From Siminovitchia fordii DSM 16014 = CIP 108821 (lineage in GTDB: Bacteria > Bacillota > Bacilli > Bacillales > Bacillaceae_C), in NCBI RefSeq assembly GCF_000374565.1, contig NZ_KB894714.1:1-38564 (forward strand): 38,564 nucleotides of DNA, read 5' to 3'. Both the position numbers and the translations under genes were made by a program. How positions within the stretch are numbered: the stretch's first letter is position 1; each line of letters starts with the position of its first letter. Positions 7,263 through 14,206 of the stretch are shown in pieces. The notes beneath the pieces were generated by a model. It made no database searches, was not told the origin of the DNA, and worked only from the letters and a program-made list of their open reading frames with translations.

Positions 7263-8972
7263 ATGAATAATCAAGTAGAACATGCAGTATTAGAACCAAA
7301 AAATAACCAGACAGAATACACAGTTGCAGATGCGATTGTGGAAGAGCTTGTGGCTGCTGGAGTCGAGGTTATCTTCGGAATCGTAAGTATCCATAATATG
7401 CCGATCTATGATGCAATGCTTCGGAACGGAAAGATCCGCATGGCAACTGCTCGTGGCGAAAGTGGTGCGGTCAATATGGCAGATGCGTATTCGCGTGCGA
7501 CCGGTAAACTTGGCGTCGTCCTGACAAGCACGGGAGCCGGTGCAGGAAATGGTGCAGGTTCATTGACGGAAACATGGAACTCCGGTACACCTCTTCTTCA
7601 TATTACGGGTGAAGCTGATTCCAACTATATCGGAACAGACCAACGATATATTCATGAATGTAAAGACCAATTGAAAATGATGGACGGTGCAAACAAAGCC
7701 GCTTATCTTTTGAAACGCCCGAAATTGATCACGCCGTTCATGCGTAAAGCGATCAATGAGGCACAGACTGTGCCGACAGGACCTGTCACTGTTCAGATTC
7801 CAACAAATTTCCAAGCGATGATCATTCCTAAAAACCAATTGGTTGAAGTGCAAACAGTAGAGAATGCAGAGACTAAAATCAACCTTCCGGCTGAAGTGGT
7901 TGAAAAAATCGCCGCGGCAAAAAGACCTGTCATCTGGGCAGGAGACGGAGTGATCCATTCAGGAGCATCGGAAGAACTATTGGCGCTGGTGGAGAAAATT
8001 CAGCCTGCAGTTGTTACAAGTGAATCCGCAAAAGGTGCCATTCCTGAAGAACACCCTCTTTGCATCGGAAACTTTGCGTGGTTCCCTCGATTTGAGGAGC
8101 TCTTGAGCAAGGCAGATTTGCTCATCAGCATTGGAGTACGTTTCCGCGGTGGGGAAACAAACGGCTGGACTTCCCCAGTACCTGAAAATCACATTAATAT
8201 CGATCTGAATCCAAATGCGTTTAACCGCAGTTTTGATACACTTTTCGGATTGGTCGGTGATGCCAAAGCCGTCTTACATGAAATCAACAAAGCGTTGACA
8301 GATAAGGACATCAATCCTGATGCTGCTTATGTGGAAGAAGTTAAAGCATGCCGCCAAGGCGTTCGCGACGATCTCTGCAGCACGATCGAGCCTTATGGAG
8401 ATATCGCTTCAATTATGAATGACAAGCTTCCTGAAAATACAGTGCTAGTGACAGATGTGACCATCCCAGGATATACTTGGGCAAATAAATTGGTTGATGT
8501 TCATGAACCAAGAAATTACCTCTACATGACAGGCGGAGGAATCGGACAAGGTTTGCCGATGGCAATCGGCGCCAAAGTCGGCCAGCCGGAAAAACCTGTC
8601 GTTCTTGTTGCAGGAGACGGCGGTTTTATGGTGAATGCGGGTGAGATGATCACGGCAGTCCAGGAAGATGCACCAATCATCGTCTTATTATTCGATGATG
8701 GAGGCTACGGAATTTTAAAATATTATCAAGAGGCTGCTTATGGAAGAAAGACGGCTGTTGATTTGCAAAACCCTGATTTCGTTATGATGGCCAAATCCAT
8801 GGGCTTTGAATCAGAGAAAGTGACATCTGTTGAGGAATTTGAAAAAGGACTGGACAACGCCATTGCCAGTAAAAAACCTTATATGGTTGTTGTTGATGTA
8901 GAAGCAGTCGGAGTTCTTCATTATAAAGATTCCGACGAATACATCCGTTCTTTCCGCCCGCACGGAGAATGA
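7263..8972 (+). CDS. ThDP-dependent enzyme, acetolactate synthase/2-oxo acid decarboxylase superfamily
   Basis: A 569-residue protein with the three-domain layout of the ThDP decarboxylase/synthase family. The cofactor-activating glutamate is E66 within RGES; most relatives have HE here. The Mg-ThDP motif starts GDGG (451-454) and ends with DDGG (478-481), where NN or DN is usual. These changes set it apart from true acetolactate synthase, and no regulatory subunit gene is nearby. Standing just before an aldehyde dehydrogenase and in an island with an amino acid dehydrogenase, a 2-oxo acid decarboxylase making an aldehyde is the best inference, analogous to the AruI step of arginine catabolism. 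A carboligase or lyase remains possible. GGGAGG precedes the ATG. Confidence 0.82.
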   Translation: MNNQVEHAVLEPKNNQTEYTVADAIVEELVAAGVEVIFGIVSIHNMPIYDAMLRNGKIRMATARGESGAVNMADAYSRATGKLGVVLTSTGAGAGNGAGSLTETWNSGTPLLHITGEADSNYIGTDQRYIHECKDQLKMMDGANKAAYLLKRPKLITPFMRKAINEAQTVPTGPVTVQIPTNFQAMIIPKNQLVEVQTVENAETKINLPAEVVEKIAAAKRPVIWAGDGVIHSGASEELLALVEKIQPAVVTSESAKGAIPEEHPLCIGNFAWFPRFEELLSKADLLISIGVRFRGGETNGWTSPVPENHINIDLNPNAFNRSFDTLFGLVGDAKAVLHEINKALTDKDINPDAAYVEEVKACRQGVRDDLCSTIEPYGDIASIMNDKLPENTVLVTDVTIPGYTWANKLVDVHEPRNYLYMTGGGIGQGLPMAIGAKVGQPEKPVVLVAGDGGFMVNAGEMITAVQEDAPIIVLLFDDGGYGILKYYQEAAYGRKTAVDLQNPDFVMMAKSMGFESEKVTSVEEFEKGLDNAIASKKPYMVVVDVEAVGVLHYKDSDEYIRSFRPHGE

Positions 8973-8977
8973 GGCGG

Positions 8978-9020
8978 ATCGGCGGCCATACGAGGGACAA
9001 AACCGAGTATGGCTGCCGAT
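8978..9020 (+). terminator. Long hairpin between the ThDP and ALDH genes
   Basis: ATCGGCGGCCATAC pairs with GTATGGCTGCCGAT (one G-U) and is followed by TCAATTTTA. The weak T run suggests partial termination or mRNA processing, which would lower ALDH expression relative to the upstream genes. Confidence 0.65.
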
Positions 9021-9076
9021 TCAATTTTACAAGAGAAACCTTATGAAAGCTTGCAAACTAGGGAGGCATCAAGGTT

Positions 9077-10549
9077 ATGGCACAAAACTTGAAACTGTAT
9101 ATTAACGGGGAATGGGTGGATTCAAGCAACCCGGAAATGCAAGACATTCTAAATCCTGCCAATCAGGAAGTCATTGCCAAAGCCCCAAAAGCAACGAAGG
9201 AAGAGACGGAAGAAGCGATAAAAATCGCAAAAAGCGCGTTTGAAAGCGGAGCATGGTCTGACAGGACTCCGCAAGAAAGGGCGAAAGTTTTACTTCAGAT
9301 TGCAGAGAAGATGGAAGAGAACTTGGATGAGCTTGCGGAACTGGAAATGAAAAACAACGGGAAGACCCTAAGGGAAGCACAGTCGGACGCCGCGGATGCA
9401 GCCAACACTTTCCGTTATTATGCGGGACTCCTCGATCATCCTTCTGGAGTAACGTACCAAGCGATAGAGGATTTGCAAACAATGATTGTCAAAGAGCCGA
9501 TGGGGGTTGCAGGACTGATTGTTCCCTGGAACTTCCCGCTATTAATGAGCGTCTGGAAAATTGCCCCTGCGCTGGCGGCAGGCAACTCCATTATTTTAAA
9601 ACCGGCCGAAATCACTCCGGTAACGGCTGTCAAAGTATTTGAATTGATAGATCAGACCGATTTACCAAAAGGCATCGCACATCTTGTGATGGGGTCCGGT
9701 TCAGTTGTCGGCCAGACCATCGCTGAAAGTGATGATGTCGATGTCGTTTCCTTTACAGGAAGCACAGGGGTGGGTCGGAACATCATGCAAGCCGCTACAG
9801 GCAATCTGAAAAAAGTTTCCTTGGAATTGGGTGGGAAGTCACCTAATATCATTTTTGATGATGCTGATTTGGAGACAGCGGTTGACTATGCTCTGTTTGG
9901 AATTTTTATGGGGTCTGGTCAGGTTTGCTCATCCGGAAGCCGTATTTTGGTACAAGAAGGAATCTATGATGAATTCGTGGCAAAATATGTGGAAAAAGCA
10001 AAAGGGATCAAAGTCGGCCCAGGGAATGACGAAAGCTCACAAATGGGGGCGATTGTCAGCGAAAAGCACATGGAAAGTATTTTGGAATATATCCGGATTG
10101 GGAAAGAGGAAGGCGGTAATCTTGCTTGCGGCGGAAGCCGGATTCAGAGGGACGGCATGGAAAAAGGGTTCTTTATCGAGCCGACCGTCTTCACGGATGT
10201 AACAAGCGACATGAAAATTGTGCGCGAAGAAATTTTTGGTCCTGTTGTCGCTATCCAAAAATTCAAGGATGAAGCCGAAGCAGTACGCATTGCGAACGAT
10301 ACGGAATTCGGCTTGGCAGGCGCTGTGTTTTCCGAAGACCAAAATAAAGCGATGCGCGTTATCCGAAAAGTTCGCGCGGGAATTACCTGGGTGAACGCCT
10401 ATCATCTGACGAATGTTCAAGCTCCGTGGGGAGGCTACAAACAGAGCGGAATCGGAAGAAGCCTTGGAACTTATGGATTGGATGAATATCAAGAGACGAA
10501 GCAAATCAATATTAACCTGGATCCGAAGCCAATCCGCTTTTTTGAGTAA
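9077..10549 (+). CDS. NAD(P)-dependent aldehyde dehydrogenase, betaine-aldehyde-dehydrogenase-like
   Basis: A 490-residue ALDH with all catalytic landmarks: N152 in PWNFP, K175 in LKPAE, FTGSTGVG, general base E250 in LELGGKSP, and nucleophile C284 in GQVCSSGSR. Length and motifs match the GbsA/BetB and gamma-aminobutyraldehyde dehydrogenase group. It oxidises an aldehyde to the acid. In context the aldehyde would come from the ThDP decarboxylase or from Rieske cleavage (for example betaine aldehyde, malic semialdehyde or a trimethylamino-aldehyde). GGGAGG lies 12 nt before the ATG. It is the last gene of the P2 operon. Confidence 0.93.
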   Translation: MAQNLKLYINGEWVDSSNPEMQDILNPANQEVIAKAPKATKEETEEAIKIAKSAFESGAWSDRTPQERAKVLLQIAEKMEENLDELAELEMKNNGKTLREAQSDAADAANTFRYYAGLLDHPSGVTYQAIEDLQTMIVKEPMGVAGLIVPWNFPLLMSVWKIAPALAAGNSIILKPAEITPVTAVKVFELIDQTDLPKGIAHLVMGSGSVVGQTIAESDDVDVVSFTGSTGVGRNIMQAATGNLKKVSLELGGKSPNIIFDDADLETAVDYALFGIFMGSGQVCSSGSRILVQEGIYDEFVAKYVEKAKGIKVGPGNDESSQMGAIVSEKHMESILEYIRIGKEEGGNLACGGSRIQRDGMEKGFFIEPTVFTDVTSDMKIVREEIFGPVVAIQKFKDEAEAVRIANDTEFGLAGAVFSEDQNKAMRVIRKVRAGITWVNAYHLTNVQAPWGGYKQSGIGRSLGTYGLDEYQETKQININLDPKPIRFFE

Positions 10550-10552
10550 GAT

Positions 10553-10580
10553 AAGGCCGATCCTTTAAGCCGGCTTTTTG
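10553..10580 (+). terminator. Intrinsic terminator of the P2 operon
   Basis: AAGGCCG pairs with CGGCTTT (one G-U), running into a five-T tract, directly after the ALDH stop. Confidence 0.7.
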
Positions 10581-10591
10581 ATGGCAGAAGT

Positions 10592-10626
10592 GAGTTCGTA
10601 CGCACTCTATGAGTGTCCATGAACTC
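10592..10626. promoter_or_regulatory. Candidate enhancer (UAS) copy 3: paired GAGT-N8-ACTC palindromes
   Basis: GAGTTCGTACGCACTC, TAT, GAGTGTCCATGAACTC. It ends 54 bp before the -24 GG of P3, nearly the same distance as copy 1 (55 bp). Confidence 0.75.
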
Positions 10627-10678
10627 ACTTCATTTATAAATAAAGCCTCAGTTACATTCGTTACGGGAAAATATATTT

Positions 10679-10694
10679 TGGTATAGTTATTGCA
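10679..10694 (+). promoter_or_regulatory. Sigma-54 promoter P3 (BCCT transporter gene)
   Basis: TGGTATA, GTTA, TTGCA with exact GG-N10-GC spacing (10680-10681 and 10692-10693). Predicted transcription start is near 10706. Confidence 0.87.
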
Positions 10695-10800
10695 ATAATA
10701 TATATGACAATTTTAGAAAGGAGAGGGGATTAGCCTATACTTATAAATAGAGCACGTTGTAGGCAAAATGAAATTGAATCGTTGTAAAGCAAGTACTTTT

Positions 10801-10816
10801 TTAAAAGCGCTTACAT
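10801..10816. promoter_or_regulatory. Probable cre (CcpA) site in the BCCT leader
   Basis: TTAAAAGCGCTTACAT matches the cre consensus at all but about one position. It lies downstream of P3 and just before the Shine-Dalgarno site, where CcpA would act as a roadblock. This suggests repression in the presence of preferred sugars. Confidence 0.55.
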
Positions 10817-10833
10817 CTTTTTAGGAGGTTTTT

Positions 10834-12396
10834 ATGGAGCAATCGAAGGTTGATAGAATGATATTCTTCTCGGCTCTGGCTGTCATTAGCATTTTTACTG
10901 TACCCATTTTAATCAATCCTGAAAAAGGAAATCAATTTCTGGGATCCATACTAGGATTTATTGGAGGGAAGTTCGGCTCTTTATATTTGTTGACTGCTTT
11001 TTTAATATTCGTGGCTTTGTTATATTTGGCCATGAGTAAGTATGGGAATATCAGGCTTGGCAATCCTGAGCAAGGCCCGGAGTTCTCGACCCTTAGCTGG
11101 ATCGCGCTTATTTTTACATCAACAGCAGGTTCAAGTCTGCTCTACTGGGGATTTATAGAATGGTCGTATTATTATACTGCACCGCCATTCGGGATGACGC
11201 CTGGAAGTACGGAAGCTGCGGAGTGGGCGTCCACATATGGCATATTCCACTGGGGCTTTATGGGTTTTTCCATTTACTGTTTGCCTACGATTGCCTTGGC
11301 TTATGCTTTATTTGTAAAAAAGATTCCGAATCTGCGATTGAGTTCGGCATGCCGCGGAGTGCTCGGTGACCGCGTCGATGGTCCACTTGGAAAATGTATT
11401 GATGTTATGTTCATGTTCGGGATTGTTGGAGGTGTTGGAACATCCCTCGGTCTTGGAACACCGATGCTTGCCGAAGCACTTTCCAATTTATTGGGAGTAA
11501 AGCGTTCTTTGATGCTGGATGTGGGCATTCTTTCATTTTGGACTCTTATTTTTACTTCCAGCGTTTATTTTGGCTTGAAAAAAGGTCTTAAAATATTGAG
11601 TGATGTCAACACGGCTTTGTACTTCGTGTTTGCTGCGTTCTTTTTTATCGTCGGTCCTACAGTGTTCATCCTTAACAAGTTTACGGACAGCATGGGCTTA
11701 CTTGTTCAGAACTTCCTGAGAATGAGTCTGTATACGGACTCTGTAGGCGGATCGTCATTTGCACAGGATTGGACCATCTTTTACTGGGCATGGTGGTTTG
11801 CCCTCGCGCCGTTCATGGCGATGTTCACTGCGCGGATTTCAAAGGGAAGAACTATTCGCGAAGTGATTGTCGGAATGTGTGTGGCAGGTACACTTGGCTG
11901 TGCGCTAGCATTCGCTATATTTGGCAATACGAGTATGTATTTTGAGTTAAATGGTATTCTTCCGATTGTGGACATTGTACAAAATGAGGGAGCACCAGCT
12001 GCGATTGTAGCAATTATCCAAGCTATGCCGCTCGGTACGACTGTCTTGCTGACCGTGTTTGTTATCCTGGCTTTCATTTTCCTTTCTACTACAATTGATT
12101 CGGCAGCTTATACTTTATCTTTTATGTCTTCGAAGGCAGCCACGGAGAAACAGGAGCCGGCAAGATGGATCAGAGTTTTCTGGGCGGTGATGATCGGTGC
12201 TGTGGCGGTCATCCTGATGTATGGTGGAGGGTTATCTGCTTTGCAGACGCTGTCAGTCATTACAGGCTTCCCGATTATGTTCATTTGTATAATCATCGGT
12301 ATTTCTTTATTCAAATGGCTAAAAGAAGACTTTGCAAAAAGTGTAGACCGACAGCCTGTTTCTAAAAATTACTCAGATGAGAAAATTTCCAGTTGA
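10834..12396 (+). CDS. BCCT family transporter, CaiT-like
   Basis: A 520-residue, about 12-helix betaine/carnitine/choline transporter. It closely follows CaiT over the core: RLGN near 74-77, PEFSTLSWI, YYYTAPPFG (112-120), GTSLGLGTP, the aromatic segment FYWAWW (316-321) and ARISKGRT. In that segment M328 aligns with the CaiT substrate-site methionine (Met331), whereas BetP has valine. The position of CaiT Tyr327 is Leu here and the second half (APFM) is BetP-like, so the site is a hybrid. It may exchange or import a carnitine/betaine-like solute. Its own sigma-54 promoter, the shared enhancer element and a cre site tie it to catabolism rather than osmoprotection. AGGAGG precedes the ATG. 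Confidence 0.93.
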   Translation: MEQSKVDRMIFFSALAVISIFTVPILINPEKGNQFLGSILGFIGGKFGSLYLLTAFLIFVALLYLAMSKYGNIRLGNPEQGPEFSTLSWIALIFTSTAGSSLLYWGFIEWSYYYTAPPFGMTPGSTEAAEWASTYGIFHWGFMGFSIYCLPTIALAYALFVKKIPNLRLSSACRGVLGDRVDGPLGKCIDVMFMFGIVGGVGTSLGLGTPMLAEALSNLLGVKRSLMLDVGILSFWTLIFTSSVYFGLKKGLKILSDVNTALYFVFAAFFFIVGPTVFILNKFTDSMGLLVQNFLRMSLYTDSVGGSSFAQDWTIFYWAWWFALAPFMAMFTARISKGRTIREVIVGMCVAGTLGCALAFAIFGNTSMYFELNGILPIVDIVQNEGAPAAIVAIIQAMPLGTTVLLTVFVILAFIFLSTTIDSAAYTLSFMSSKAATEKQEPARWIRVFWAVMIGAVAVILMYGGGLSALQTLSVITGFPIMFICIIIGISLFKWLKEDFAKSVDRQPVSKNYSDEKISS

Positions 12397-12412
12397 ATAA
12401 GACGAAAATTTC

Positions 12413-12452
12413 AAAATGTACAAAGGCCTCTATTGAAGTCTTTGTACATTTT
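12413..12452. terminator. Bidirectional terminator between BCCT and splB genes
   Basis: AAAATGTACAAAG pairs perfectly with CTTTGTACATTTT. A and T runs on both sides let it serve the convergent transcripts. Confidence 0.92.
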
Positions 12453-12459
12453 TTAAAAC

Positions 12460-13488
12460 TCAAGTGAAATATTCAATTTTCCCTTCAGGGAAATAGGTGT
12501 GTATATATTCGAACAGGGTTTCCTTCATTTCCGATTCTTCCTCTTTTGGATAAATATATTTTCCAATGCCGTACTTTCCCCATTTATAGCGGCGCTTTTC
12601 TTCATCCAGCTCGAGTTTGGTCATCGGGTAGTTTTTTTGGATAACTTTTTTGGCCGGCTTTGTAAAACGGTGCTGGATCAATTCGAAAGTAATATCCCCT
12701 TTTGCATCGTCAGGAAGGTCGTGGCTTAGGCGTTCAAACAATTCCTTGTAACCTTCCTTCCACCCTTCGAACAAATAGATAGGTGCGATAATGAATCCTA
12801 ATGGATATCCGGCGTGGGCTACTTTAGCAGCGGCTTCGATCCGGTCGGCTAATCGGGATGTGCCCGGTTCAAAATATTTGATGACGTAATCGGCGTTCAT
12901 GCTGAAACGAAAGCGGGTACGGCCATTATGTTTGGCATTAAGTAAATGATCGACATGGCTGAACTTGGTAACGAACCGGAGTCTGCCCAAATCAGACTGG
13001 CCAAAATATTCAATAGCTCTTTTTAATGTATGAGTCAGATGGTCAACTCCCACAATATCAGACGTACAAGAAGCCTCGAATCGGGTAATCTCGGGGCTGC
13101 GCTCATCCATGTAGTTTTGAGCTGCTTCCAGAATTTCATCCACATTGACATATGTACGGATATACGGCTTGCTTCCCATTGTAGTCTGCAAATAACAGTA
13201 GTGGCAATGTCCCATGCACCCTGTTGCAAAAGGGATCGCATATTCTGCCGATGGCTTCGAGGTATCGAATTTCAACGTTTTGCGAATCCCTACGACAAGT
13301 GTTGATTTTGCTATACGATATCGTTGAAAATCATTTTCGCCCGGCAGGTTCCGGACTTGATTATGCGAAGTCGTATAACGGATCTCTTTGCCCATATCGG
13401 TGAACTGTTTGAAAAGCTGCTGTCCCAGTGGATATTCCAGTGCCTTTGGTTCGAAATAAACAAGCTGGGGCATAAAAGGTTTAACCAT
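12460..13488 (-). CDS. splB: Spore photoproduct lyase (radical SAM)
   Basis: A 342-residue enzyme that repairs 5-thyminyl-5,6-dihydrothymine lesions in germinating spore DNA by radical SAM chemistry. Cluster ligands C91, C95 and C98 (CMGHCHYC) and the hydrogen-donor cysteine C141 (EASCTSD) sit at the positions known for the B. subtilis enzyme, which has the same length. AAAGGAG lies 8 nt before the ATG. It follows splA, as in Bacillus, where the pair is made in the forespore under sigma-G. It marks the host as an endospore former. Confidence 0.96.
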   Translation of the reverse strand: MVKPFMPQLVYFEPKALEYPLGQQLFKQFTDMGKEIRYTTSHNQVRNLPGENDFQRYRIAKSTLVVGIRKTLKFDTSKPSAEYAIPFATGCMGHCHYCYLQTTMGSKPYIRTYVNVDEILEAAQNYMDERSPEITRFEASCTSDIVGVDHLTHTLKRAIEYFGQSDLGRLRFVTKFSHVDHLLNAKHNGRTRFRFSMNADYVIKYFEPGTSRLADRIEAAAKVAHAGYPLGFIIAPIYLFEGWKEGYKELFERLSHDLPDDAKGDITFELIQHRFTKPAKKVIQKNYPMTKLELDEEKRRYKWGKYGIGKYIYPKEEESEMKETLFEYIHTYFPEGKIEYFT

Positions 13489-13519
13489 AATGATTTCTCC
13501 TTTGAATAAGAATAGGGAA

Positions 13520-13765
13520 TCAGTGGTCCACTGCTCCGAAATAGTAATTGTAGGCTTCCTCAGCTTCTTCAGCCGTACGATATACCGCCATTTCTTCCGT
13601 TAAAGGATAATAAGTCTCATACAAAAAAACGGCGAGCTCCCCCGGACGATCCGGATCATTGACCACAGCGGCTTCCTGGATCATGGCAACATTTTGTGTG
13701 TGGGGGTTACGGTATAACACATAGACAATATCTCCCGGTGAGAGAGATGGCTCAAATATTTCCAT
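13520..13765 (-). CDS. splA: SplA, transcriptional regulator of the spl operon
   Basis: An 81-residue acidic protein with the SplA pattern PGDIVYVLYRNPHTQNVA and LAVFLYETYY. In B. subtilis SplA is a TRAP-like negative regulator encoded just before splB. Here the gap to splB is 31 nt. The Shine-Dalgarno AAAAGGAGC lies in the loop of a 6-bp hairpin formed by ACACGC and GCGTGT (13770-13796), which could limit its translation. I could not place a convincing sigma-G promoter upstream. Confidence 0.92.
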   Translation of the reverse strand: MEIFEPSLSPGDIVYVLYRNPHTQNVAMIQEAAVVNDPDRPGELAVFLYETYYPLTEEMAVYRTAEEAEEAYNYYFGAVDH

Positions 13766-13959
13766 GAAAACACGCTCCTTTTTACTGTTAGCGTGTCTTG
13801 TTTGGTGTAGAAAATACGTATAAAGTGTTTGGGGGTAGCTTTGTGATGGAGGCTATTAACGAGTAGACCATAGGGAAGTCTTAACATTTTAGAATTTGCT
13901 ATAGGAATTAAGCATTTGGAGGATATATGTATTATAGTATATTCTTTCTATATTTTAAA

Positions 13960-14172
13960 AAGTGGTTCTCAATTAGGGCAGTAAAAAAATGCAACGCGTC
14001 AGCCTTGGAGGATTGCGAGGAGGCAGTCACAGCAATTCGACTTGATACTTGCCGCTATGGCGCCTAGCCGACTTAAAGCGCCACGTCCTGTGGCTTTGTC
14101 GGCACTAGGACCTCCTGTCCATCGGAGCTGGACATTACGTAACCTTTGTTTGAAGAGAAAATTCGGTAAAGC
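13960..14172. repeat. GC-rich structured intergenic element, possible dispersed repeat
   Basis: An untranslated block, clearly richer in G+C than its AT-rich left flank. It holds a nested dyad at 14063-14109: CCTAGCCGAC pairs with GTCGG and CTAGG, enclosing CCAC/GTGG. A second stem is TGTCC/GGACA (14116-14134). Short frames on both strands cross it but have no ribosome-binding site or recognisable product. It resembles the palindromic intergenic elements scattered in Bacillaceae genomes, but I cannot confirm other copies. The flanking 13800-13959 is AT-rich with no gene seen. Confidence 0.4.
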
Positions 14173-14175
14173 AAA

Positions 14176-14204
14176 GAGAGGGTCCAGCCCCGCTGAACCC
14201 TCTC
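14176..14204 (-). terminator. Intrinsic terminator of the zinc-ribbon operon
   Basis: GAGAGGGT pairs with ACCCTCTC, with inner CAGC/GCTG. On the minus strand it is followed by TTTGCTTT. Confidence 0.82.
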
Positions 14205-14206
14205 CT

